Shown here: positions 52,543-62,889 of the stretch, one piece after another
Position numbering within the stretch: position 1 is the stretch's first letter
How the letters are laid out: each line of letters opens with the position of its first letter
The notes under the pieces: model-generated
The model's database searches: none
Seen by the model: only the letters and a program-made list of their open reading frames with translations
Told to the model about the DNA's origin: nothing
Position numbers and translations under genes: made by a program
Source of the DNA: Aphelocoma coerulescens
Taxonomy: Eukaryota > Chordata > Aves > Passeriformes > Corvidae
Assembly: GCF_041296385.1 (NCBI RefSeq)
Contig: NC_091018.1
Span: 2,301,501 to 2,365,500, forward strand
Reading direction: 5' to 3'
Length of the DNA: 64,000 nucleotides

Positions 52543-52908
52543 TACAGAATCACTCAATCATTTAAGTTGGAAAACCTCAATGATATCAAGTCCAACCTGT
52601 GCCCAATGCCCACCTTGTCCCCAGCCCAGAGCCCTGAGTGCCACCTCCAGCCCTTCCTGGGACACCTCCAGGGATGGGCACTCCAAACCTCCCTGGGCAG
52701 CCCCTGCCAAGGCCTGAGCACCCTTTCCATGGAGAAATTCCTGCTGATGTCCAGCCTGAACCTCCCTTGGTGCAGCTTGAGGCCGTGTCTTCTCCTTCTG
52801 TCGCTTGTTGTCTGAGAGAAGAGCCCAACCCCACCTGGCTACAGCCTCCTTTTGGGGAGTTGTAGGGAGAGGCAAGGTCACCCCTGAGCCTCATTTTCTC
52901 CAGGAGAC
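52543..52908 (-). mobile_element. CR1 LINE 3' fragment, about 365 bp
   Basis: The longest interspersed repeat here. On the plus strand it runs ACAGAATCACTCAATCATT, AAGTTGGAAAACCTCAATGA, AAGTCCAACC, CACCTCCAGGGATGGG, TCCCTGGGCAGCC, AGCTTGAGGCCGTGTCT, GAGAAGAG-CCCAACCCCACC, then CCCCTGAGCCTC and TTCTCCAGG. That is the full order of a reverse-complemented avian CR1 3' end. It is 5'-truncated near 52908 and non-functional. The open frames of 75-107 codons that cross it on both strands are repeat artefacts. Its intact order suggests it is younger than the copies at 3300 and 17540. Confidence 0.93.
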
Positions 52909-53076
52909 CTTATCAGTTCAGAAACACTGATGAATTTGTGTCATGCTGTTCTATTCTGTGATATTCTTTTACGGAGTATTGGCTCAATGAAATTTTGGAG
53001 GCAGTGCCATAAATTTAACCCACTAAAATCTCTAAATTGTGAGACGTGTATAATGCGTCCACTGAAAAACCCACAG

Positions 53077-53184
53077 CGTTTATTAAGTACATTACATGAA
53101 CAAGAAGAAGAAAAAACCACACCAACTAGTTTTCTTGGATACTCTTACTGTGGACTGAGTGTCAGAGCTACAGAACAACTACAG
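53077..53184 (+). CDS. Candidate coding exon, gene unknown
   Basis: The donor CTACAG followed by GTAAGT is close to ideal. The frame is open for more than 60 codons upstream of it. The acceptor is uncertain: CCCACAG at 53076 is in phase 0 but has a weak pyrimidine tract, and GGAGGCAG at 53004 is an alternative. With the first, the peptide is 36 residues, with a charged stretch (HEQEEEK) and then SFLGYSYCGLSVRATEQLQ, ending in phase 0. I cannot assign it to a family. An alternative is a first coding exon from the ATG at 53053, though its start context is weak. It lies just beyond the CR1 copy. Confidence 0.22.
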
Positions 53185-55294
53185 GTAAGTTTAAATATTT
53201 TACTACTTGTAATTCATGATGTTTCACTTTTCATTAATATCACTTTTTCTGTCTTGAGATCATACAAAGAGCCATCATCCCTTTAAATTTCTCTTAAGGT
53301 TGAAATATATCTCTAATATATGTTTTATTCTGGAAGTGAATGAGCTGCAATTTAATGGCACATAAAAAATAACAAGGTGAAGGAAAAAATTGAAATAATT
53401 GTTAAATTCTTCTCAAGGAGGTTTCTTTATATCAGCACGTGTCCAATAACTCCAAATTCATTAGATAGTTGCCTATTTGAAAATTATAAAATATTTAGCA
53501 GGAACACAGCCTTTTTGTCTCAGAAAAAGGTTGATGTATGCAGTGTGACATGGACTAAAGTCCTGTAAAATGTAAACAGAGAGGTTTGTTCGTGTTGGAG
53601 GCTGATGCACCAGCGAATGCACAGAATGGGATTGGACTTCTGTGCCCTCACATGTCACAGTGATGGGTGGTTTATGCTTTTGGCCAGATATTCTGCTATT
53701 GGAATGCAACTGAGCAGAATTGCCATCGTTTCCAGGGCCAGTTACTTAAGGCATTGGAATTGTTAGTTGAACTAACAAGAGTTGCATTGCAGAAAAGGAG
53801 AGCAGAGATAACAAACATGAAATGTGTTTGCTGAAAGACAAAACTTATGGGATTCAATGTTTTTCTGCCTGTTAGAAATGGAAGATGATTATTAATTCCT
53901 CTAAAAGGAAGGATGCCATTCTCCTCGATAGGTTTTAAAGAATATTTTTTAGGGTAATTCGTTAATGGTTGTCTTTGTTATTTATTAGGCACAAAAGCAA
54001 GAGACTATTGAGTTGTTCAAACAAAAATTTCTGAACAATAACATTTTTTTGTGTACAATCTCGGATTTACTCTGCTCAGTCCCAGAGGTTTAACCTTATC
54101 AACTGTGAATTTAATGACAAAATTAGTTATGGCTCCTATTAAAGAAACCCCTGTTGCTCCAATGCTATAGGGCCTAGATGCTCGATACAATTTGTGTCAG
54201 CACTGTATTTGATGTAATATTGAGGAAGGATGGCTGTGCTTCAATAAATCCATAGTTTCCAGGATCAACAAAGACTGTGAATGTAAAGCAAATATGCACA
54301 GGTAGGATTTGTCCAGTAAAACATTTTTAGTTTACATTGTAAGGAACACGGTTTTTGAACACCAGTGTAGCTCTCTGTGGGCAGGTGAATGTGGCAGTTG
54401 ACAGTGCTTAGGAAAGAAAATTCAGCTAAATTGTCTGTGGAAACAGTTTTTCAGGTAGTCCAATGTTGTTATAAAGCCAAAGGAGTAATTTTTATTCTAA
54501 AGTCATCCTTGAGGATCCCTACTAAAAGATCTATCAAGAGTTATGATATAATTTTCCCACCCAGACTCTGGTTTTAAAAGTCATCTGTGACTGTCACTTT
54601 GGTTATCAGAATAGAAGCAAATAAAATATTCCAATAAACAGATATTTGCCTACTAGGGAACTAAATATAAAGTTCTGAACTTCTTAACTCATATGGCCTA
54701 GATTTGGGACCCTTTTAAAAAGCTTTTCTTGCACTGATATTCAACCAGTCAGAACAATAAAATAATATCCTTTTTAACTAATGAACTCAGATTTTCAGAA
54801 GTATTTCAAATTTATATTTTCCTACAATGTATCCAGTTCTATATGTGCAAGCTACTTTTCAGACTATTTAGTCTGTAGTTTCATGATAAATTTGTTTTGG
54901 TGAACCTCAAGATTACATTTCAGGTAAATTTTAATATTTCAGAGAGCACATTTCCCAATGGCATATGAGATTTTTGTTCTTCTTGCTGGAGCAGCATGGA
55001 TCATGTTCCCACAATCAGTCTCTTAAACACTTCAGGACTTTCCATTTGTATTGTTACATGTGTGGGATTTGCAATTCCTGCTGAACAGATCCTGCTTCCG
55101 AGTCAGAAGGCACAAGTTGGCTGGGTGGAAATGCATTACCCTGTTAGACCTTATCCAGTCCCAATTAACCCACATCCTTCTGACATTTGAATCACTGCTT
55201 TAAAAGCATAATTTTTCTTCCAATTTCAGCTTTTTTAATTAGATCTCAGAAAATTTGATTTGATTCCAGTCTTAGCACTTTTGTAAAGTTCCAC

Positions 55295-55310
55295 TTTTTT
55301 TTTTTTTTTT
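55295..55310. repeat. Homopolymer T run, 16 bases
   Basis: Sixteen uninterrupted T. Confidence 0.9.
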
Positions 55311-57208
55311 CACTAGAAGCTCCTTTCTCAAAAGAAGTGAGGCCTTAACAGTTGAAGCCATAATTAGAGGTAAATTGCCATCCTAGGGGAAGATTTGTTC
55401 CACTTCCTCATTCATTTTCAGTAAAATGTAAGAGTTAGTAAAGTGTTTTAAGTACACTACATGTTATGCCAGTTTATATTCATTTGTTTTGTGCCACCCA
55501 AGTAATGTGATGAAAGGTAACCCAATTTACTATGACAAACTATGCAGGTAATTTGAACCATGTTCAGATCAAATCTATTACTACACTAAACCTCCATTTA
55601 AAATGAATAGCAAATGGACTTCGTAGTGTATTCAAGTGTTAGATAGCAGAGCTCAGAATATCATTGTCTTGAAAAGAAACCTTTTATGAGTCTTCTTTAA
55701 AAAATTTTATTCTATATGAAGTAAAGAGTTAATACAGCAACTCTCAGGGAACTAAAATTTCATATGAAAACAAAGTTTCCAAAATCGTAATCTCCATTTT
55801 GTCCCTTTTTAGGAATTCATCATCGGAGTCAGGCACAATCAGTTATGTTGGATGTTTCTGTTTATGTAGATGTACAAAAAGACTTTCTCCTTTGCTGTTC
55901 TGTGTCACAAGTCTTATAACAGAGATAAGGAGTGCTGTACAAACAGTTAAACACACTTTTACCTTCCCAGTTAGGAATTCTTTTCATTACATTTGATATG
56001 TGACCAAATCTCAAATGTCCCTTGTATGTTGTTGACATCTTTCTGTTCTAAAGCTGATGCCAGGTTCTGTGTCCATCTGAAGTTCAGCTAATGGCTGATA
56101 GAAATTATTCTTTCTATTTTAGGCACCATGATCAGATGCAATAGAAAATGAAAACATTTTAAAGTCTTTGATGACCACTCTCCTTTCCCAAAAGACTTTT
56201 GCCCATTGTCAAGGTAGATAAATACTGAGCCAGCATCTCTGAGGTTCTTTTCTAACCTGCTGAGCTCTACAGGTGACCCAAAGTGTACCTACAGCATTTA
56301 CATCTATGGGGAGACAAAAACACCAACCTGCCTTTCTCTCCAACATTAATAGCAAGGGTTCTTCCCTTCTCTTTTTATTAATGCGTTACTGAGTTTGACA
56401 GAATATTTATTTTCTTGGCTACTGACAGAATTCCAGTTCATTTGAAGGTTTGGGGTAATCTTTAGCCAGGTCCCTTGTTCACCCCTCCCTGTGGATTTGC
56501 TGAGCCCCCAGCACGTGTTCAGACACTTGGTGCAGAAGGAAAGCATGACAGAGCAAGGTCAGCTAGAAGACATCACTCTGCCACTGTGATCTGAGAGGGG
56601 CAGGGATGTGTGAACTCAGATTTATAGGCTCTCTGTTGAGACATTTCCAGAATATTGCTCATAATACCACCATACTCCATCAATCATCTTTCTATGGGCT
56701 TGTTCTAACTCACTTCTTTTAAAAGGCAAGAAAAAGAGATATTTGCAACTTTCCATTTGTATTCTTAGCATGAATTGAAGCTTCATAAGCACTGCTTATA
56801 GGGTTTATCTTTTTTTTCCCCCATTTGATTTATCATTTTGCTACTTTTTCTACCATTCTAAGCATTGCTTATTGTTAATACATACAGGTGGAATTGCAAA
56901 CAAAATACAACATAAACACCAACTCCAATTCAGAAAGAGTGGAGGATTTATTGAATTAGTGCTGTCCATTCCTGATCAGCCAGTCACTAATATGAATTTG
57001 AATATCTTTAAAACAAACATTGTGGGCTCTACCTCCTTTAAAACAAGAGGCTCGGTGCTCACATAATGCACGTTTTTGTTCCTCTCCTTGTCCCAGGTTA
57101 TGATATGTGAGTAAAATCACACTATTAAGATGGGATTAGGTCCTATCTGGCTTTTGTATGGAATTTGAGAAGTCTACTGTCAAAACAATAAGAGGAAAAA
57201 TCTCCCTG

Positions 57209-57234
57209 TAACTAGGGAATTATAACTAGGGAAT
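57209..57234. repeat. Tandem 14-base duplication
   Basis: TAACTAGGGAAT occurs at 57209-57220 and again at 57223-57234, a period of 14, consistent with a recent slippage-type duplication. Confidence 0.85.
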
Positions 57235-59324
57235 CAGGGCACAAAAACAAGATACAAATACTCTCTCAATACAGGGTGCCCAAACCAGGGAAGCAAATGT
57301 TGGTGTTTTCAGCACATCCATAATTATTGGAGCTTTGTATTCTTATACCATAGCTTAATTGGCTTGATTAGCTGTAATACCATATCTATAAGCACGATCA
57401 ACATTCAAAGCTGTGTGCTTGGGAATTAATGAGGACACCACACTCTCCAGGAGGAAAAGGACCAGCTATAGAAAATCCTAAATTAAAGGGATTGCATAGC
57501 ACTACGTGTGATTTGTGCAACAAAGGCAATTCTAATTTGTATTTTAGAACAGCATTTAGCTGTTCTGACTATCAGACAATCCTCTTTTCTCTTTTAACAA
57601 TGATACATCCACATTCCAGCTTCTACAGGAACTGAAACAACAAACAAGTGGACAATGAGTTTGTGTATCATCCACTGATCAGAGTCACTCAATATGAGAC
57701 AGACAAGTCATTCTTTTCAGGCAAGGTTTGTTCTTATGTTTTAGAATCTGGGTTTGTTTCTTTTCTTTGGAGTCCTGGCAGTTGCATATGTCTGGGTTTT
57801 TGATTGGTGAAGTATCTCCATTGGTTTTTCATCATATTGTTCCATTTCCAGCCATCAGTTTTGGAGGTTTCCAGTGCAGTGCTCAGACTTTGCTGCTCAG
57901 CCCAGCCCAGCAGAACAACTTGCTGAAGACCTCCGTGCCAGCACATCAACCAGCGTAGGAGGGACCAGTTTACTGGTACATTTCAGGTATCTCCTGTAAA
58001 GAATGTTCAGTTGGGTGTCCCATTCTCCTGAGTGCTTCCTAGAAGCCATTTCTCCCCACCTTTGTCGATTTCCTCGTTCATTTTCTTCACAGAGCCTGAT
58101 GGTTTTTTTGCTAGTTTTTAGTTCAGTCCCTCTATATGCATAAACAGGCCACCCATCCCAGTGTCCTGCCTCAGTCCTTCCCAGCTGTCCCTCTCAGTCT
58201 GTGTGATAAACACAAAAGTGATATTTCATGTCTTCCCATGCTGTCAGAGTACTTTCTTGTGCTTTTGTCCATTGACTGGCAGCAGCATCCTCAATTCTAG
58301 AATGACATGAATTTTTCTGCTGAATTTGGTGATTTGGTTGTATTGAACCCTCTTCAACTGCAGCTTTGTTACTGTGTAAGTACAATCAGCCTTGGATGTG
58401 TAAAATTTCCTTGTGGCAGCCTAAATTTCCTTTAAAATGATCTAGAAAATAATGGCTCTACCTACAGTGAATATAAGCAAATAAATAGGTGATGTAAAAA
58501 GCTTAAAACCACTCCTTGGTACCCAGTTTCTCAAGTTAATTAAGAACCATTTCAGCACGAGGAACAACCCATGGGGCAGCAGGTCACAGTGACTCTACAA
58601 TGATGGTTATAATACTTCTTTCCCAATTTTATTCACACATTGCAGTGACTCATGAAAATTTCCCCAACATGCATTTCTTGATTCAAACCTGGATTTTGTT
58701 TTTACAGAGGCTGTTTTAAGGAGTGCAGAGGCAGTGTCAGGTCGGGTGTGGGGTTGGCAGCCTGGGCTCACCCCCCAGCTCTCTGAGGGTCCAGGAGGCC
58801 CAAAGGCATCGGATTTCTCAGGGTGGGATATGCATGGGACTGACTGACCTGTAAAGACTGAGAGAACACCTTCAGAAGGTTCTCATATTTGCCCTCTACT
58901 TATGAAATATAATATCATAAATTTAAAGGGTGTTGAGCCATGGGTTCTATTAAATGCAAAGGAAACAAGGGAAAGCACAATTTCAGTGAAAAATGCATCC
59001 ATAGGTAATTCCCTGGGGACTTGCTATGGTCTGGGGATTAGGTTTGGGATTACTTTCAGAATTTTGTAGTGACTTATTGTGTGATTTTTGGTAAACCATC
59101 TAAGCTTGGAATGTTATGTTTTCTATTGAGAACTGAGGTTGATAGTTTTCTGTCACATACATTGGCATTTGTAAAGCATGCTGTGCCTTCTCTACATTAA
59201 ACCAGCCTCTCCAGGTGCCTGGATTTCTGTTTCTTTATATGTTTTTAGAGCGGTACAATTTCTTTTCTGCTCAAACTACTAATGAGAAATGCCCCCCTAT
59301 CTTCTAACCATGGAACAGAATTAA

Positions 59325-59392
59325 CATATATGTATTTATATATGTATGTATGTATAGTATATATGTATATATATATGTATGTGTGTATAGTA
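59325..59392. repeat. TATG/TATA microsatellite
   Basis: An imperfect mixture of TA, TATG and TG units over about 68 bases, likely length-polymorphic. A minus-strand frame crossing it is an artefact of the repeat. Confidence 0.9.
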
Positions 59393-59488
59393 TTCAAACC
59401 AAAAACATAGCTATGTCTATTTTGATTGAGTATATGGGAAATGAATGTGAAAAAAACACTACAAATAAATGAGTCCCCCACGAAAGTG

Positions 59489-59503
59489 GAGAGAGAGAGA
59501 GAG
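59489..59503. repeat. (GA)n microsatellite
   Basis: About seven GA units in a purine-rich stretch. Confidence 0.85.
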
Positions 59504-59914
59504 GGAAGAAAAGAGGAATTCAGCCAATTGGTCTTGATTTAATGGTTGCTGACACCTCTTCTCTTTAGCAACATGTGGTGTGGGAGCCATCAGGCAGGAC
59601 TTTCTGGATGATGTAGGGGTTTAGTTCACCTGTTTTTGTGGCTCCTCCTTAATTCTCTGTTTCTTGGTCATACATTAGTAAGTAAGTGACCTTCCAGTAA
59701 CCCTGACCTGTTCTAACTCAGGACCAGGACATCTGCACAAATCCTGAGCTGTCTTGCCTTCATAGCTGTTCATTTACAGCATACTGGGCTGCTGTATTTA
59801 CAGCTGTCACCTCTCTCAATCCAGAATTGTGTGTTACTGTGTATACAAGGCATAAACTTGGACCTATTGAGGGGATACCAGTTGGTGTAGCTGTAACACC
59901 CTGTGTAAAACCTC

Positions 59915-60400
59915 CACCAGGTGTTGAGTTTTCTGAGCTGTGCAGCCTCCTGTAAAATTAAGCACGGGGTCAGAGGCTGCTGTCCTTACACATTTACCAG
60001 GACCGACTCACCAAACAGTCCTGGGGTGCAGGAAAGGAAATGGTTCCTTGTTTACCCAAGGTAAGTGAAGAATTCATCACTATTTTACACATCTCATCGT
60101 TGTAAGCCCACAGACAGCCCGGTGGGTGAACTCAAACACGTCTGTGCTGTTTCTTTATGCTTATACTGCTAAGTTAACTTCTGTGCAACAGGTGTTGGTG
60201 TTCACTCGGTGCTCGGGTCCCACCTACACAGCAGGAACAGCTTTCAGGTATTTTTTGAGGTGAGTGAATAATTCAGCAGTACTTTTGCACATCCTCTTGC
60301 TATCAGTCCACAAACTGGAAGAACTTAACATTTGTCTTATGCTATTTACTCCTACATCCCCCTCCATGTGTCAGATGTCACTGCTCACCTCTCTGTTGAG
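59915..60400. repeat. Diverged tandem duplication, offset about 200 bp
   Basis: The segment from 60061 (GTAAGTGAAGAATTCATCAC) aligns with the segment from 60260 (GTGAGTGAATAATTCAGCAG). Similarity continues through ACACATC/GCACATC and AAGCCCACAGAC/CAGTCCACAAAC and then weakens. A second match, CAGGTGTTG, occurs near 59920 and 60190, so the copies differ by an indel. It may be an old local duplication or part of an unrecognised LTR-like repeat. Confidence 0.5.
60001..60060 (+). CDS. Candidate 60-bp exon, gene unknown
   Basis: A pyrimidine-rich acceptor (CTGTCCTTACACATTTACCAG) ends at 60000, and the donor CCCAAG followed by GTAAGTG starts at 60061. The length is exactly 20 codons. All three frames are open, which weakens frame choice; phase 0 would give DRLTKQSWGAGKEMVPCLPK. 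It sits in the left copy of the duplication, and the matching GAG/GTGAGTG at 60260 is a paralogous donor-like site. This could be a young exon derived from a repeat, or chance. Confidence 0.2.
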
Positions 60401-60404
60401 TATC

Positions 60405-61775
60405 AGCTGTCTGCCAGGAAAAACTTTCCATTTACTGTAGCAGCATTGCTGAGCAGCTGGAAAATAATTTTTCTAACATGCGGCAGAACAAATTATTGCA
60501 CAGGAGGGGGTTAATGGAATTGTCTGCCAGAGGAATAAATAATTGAAAGGACATGGATCTGCTTATTAGCTTGAATAGAGGCTTGATGTCCTAAATTATA
60601 CCTTGTTAGAGGTAGGGAGCCTATGCTTTGTTTCAATAGAAGCTGACTTCAGGAAACAGTGTCAGTATGCCTGATATTTTGGTGTGTTACATATATCCTA
60701 CGAAGGTGAAAAACTAGAATTTGTAGTAGTCCTCACTCAAAATAAAGATACCGTTAATTTTCTCTATGAATTTTTTCTCTGTTATGGTGACACCACAGAG
60801 TCAGAAGGGCGGAAGGTAAAGTTCCATTTTTAAAAACAAAGCTACAGATATTTTATTTTGTTCTGCCTAATACTGCTGTTAATGACAGCACTCTGTGAAA
60901 CATAAACTCCACGCCAGCTTCTTTTCATAATTTTCTTCGTGCATTATTTTTCAAATGACGCTCTTTAAGTGGTATAGCAAACCTCCCTGCTGTTTTCATG
61001 CTACAAACTTAAAATAAACTGCATCATGCAGTATGAAGTTGTAACAGTTTTTCTGGAGTTGTTTGTCAAAATGACATGGTTACTTAAAATTTTATTTCTA
61101 CATCTTTTTTTTACATAGAAACACAACTCAGTGCTGACTGCTTAGAAGAATACTTCTTACTCTCTGAATTTGTTTATTGTATGCATTTCATAGCAGTACT
61201 TGCAAAAATACCCTTGTATGTTTTTCAACTAGGAAGAAAAAAGTATTCTCTTAAAATTAAGGGGATTTTTGTTTTGTTTGGGGGAATTTTTTTTTTTAAG
61301 AAAAGAAAATTGAATGTATTATTTTGAAGTGTGACAGAGCAGAAAGAAGGCAAGGTATAGAAATTGTTAAAGACATTTAGAGATTGATTTGGTTATAAAG
61401 TTATTATATGCTAATATTTGGGCAAAAGGGTTGGATATTTAAAAGTAAAACAAATATCCCCTTGAAAATATGATTATGTACTTCTATGCATCTTCAATCA
61501 GTAAAGAAGGTTGACAAGCTTCCTGTAAGTAAATTAAAATACAGGTTACAAGGCTTCCAAAATCAGCTTATATAAAAACTGATTTCAGCTACCAATGATT
61601 TTACTGAAGCCTTGTGTTCTTCATTCAATCACCTTGGAGTGCCAGCCTGAAGTTAATCCTGGGATTCTGATGCAGGACTGCTCTACAGCAGAATTACCCA
61701 TAATTGCCTCAATTCCTGCTGACTGGTTATTTTTGCACCAGTGACTCAAATTAGGCACAGCTGGCCCTCGCAAGT
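60405..61775. other. Unique non-coding DNA
   Basis: AT-rich; T/G tracts near 61264-61300. No gene seen. Confidence 0.55.
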
Positions 61776-62648
61776 TGGAGTTTAATAACTGCCAATTGTC
61801 AGAAAGTAGCTGACGGTCAATGTTTTTGTCTCAAAAGGGTGAAAGGAGCAGTGACAGCTCTCCCCCTTCTCCCTGCACTGAACAAGCAGGGATCTTCTTT
61901 CTGAAGCTGCAGAAACAAGGAGTTGAGTAAGCTTCTTCCTGTGGGGAGATGTTCTGAACACTTGCCATAGTGTTGAGGCGTCTGTACAAGCCACATGAAT
62001 ATTTGATGGTCTTAACAACAAAGTGGAAAAAACATCCCGTTCGTTTTTGTACCCAGGAATTGTACATTGGCCCAGTAAAACTGAAAAATGGGAATTAGGT
62101 TTAAATTGAGAACGGTGGGTGACCCAGAGAGCACTGAAACCTTTACGTTTGAAATGAGACTGAGGGTGGCTGTCCAGGCACCACGCTAGCCCTTTCCTAG
62201 AGCTGTTGGCTGATTTTACCCAAAAAATGGCGTTGAAATCCAGAATAATGAAGTATAGAAGTCCACGAATCAGCCAGAGCAGAGTCTTGCTGCTGAACAG
62301 GCACCTGTCTGTGAATCTTGCTGTCACTTCTCTTTGCTGCTTCTAGCATTTTGCATAAAATGGTATCTGATGCTCTTTTTCTCAGGAGAGATGGGAATGT
62401 CTTTTGTGGCCAACTTGGCAGGACCACCCTTTTTAAAGGGCTTACCACGAAGATACAGTTCTGTCAAAGGCAGACTGAAGATATTTTGAGAAATCAGCTG
62501 CTGAGTAAACCCATGGATTTGTGATGTCAAGTTTCAAGGCAGTGCCTCAGCTGCATTTGATTCTAACAAATTGCACAAGCTTTTGCAAAATTCCCTGTTT
62601 AAATTCTTGCTGGCTGTACTGCAGCAGGGTGTGCACACCTGATCCTGC

Positions 62649-62885
62649 TTATGAGAAGTTTAGATCCATTACCATGTCTGCTTCTGTCCAATTCATATGA
62701 AAGAACCCCTTGAAGTTAATTAATGTTGCATCAAAAAGCCATGTATTAAGGTTAAAGTGGAAATGCTGGTTTTCATTCACTACCTTAAAGCTATCCTGGA
62801 ACACCAGCAGTGTGAATTCAAAAGCGATGTGCAAGGCAAACAGGCATACTGAAAATAACATGAAATATTTGATACCAGAATACAT
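62649..62885 (-). CDS. Candidate 78-codon membrane small ORF
   Basis: The frame starts at an ATG with a good vertebrate context (CACCATG) and ends at TAA. Residues 5-30 form a hydrophobic helix (IKYFMLFSVCLFALHIAFEF and on), followed by a polar part with N, H and W (LNTWLFDATLINF, FHMNWTEAD). That layout fits a signal-anchored small protein. NWT is a possible N-glycosylation site. Inside it, ATGTTATTTTCAG is a strong minus-strand acceptor (exon start 62848), with donors at 62784 (AAG/GTAGTG) or 62673 (ATG/GTAATG), so it could instead be part of a spliced gene. I do not recognise the protein. A plus-strand frame overlaps it, so strand is not certain. Confidence 0.2.
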   Translation of the reverse strand: MYSGIKYFMLFSVCLFALHIAFEFTLLVFQDSFKVVNENQHFHFNLNTWLFDATLINFKGFFHMNWTEADMVMDLNFS

Positions 62886-62889
62886 GGTG

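Larger units (their letters stand above)
53190..59300. other. Unique non-coding DNA
   Basis: No gene supported. Contains a 16-base T run (55295-55310), a small 14-base tandem duplication (57209-57234) and a GC-rich patch near 58725-58815. ORFs are short and unrecognised. Confidence 0.55.

Noticed and set aside
52558..52894. Overlapping open frames of 75-107 codons on both strands
   Set aside because: They lie wholly inside the CR1 3' fragment, and the openness comes from its GC-rich sequence.
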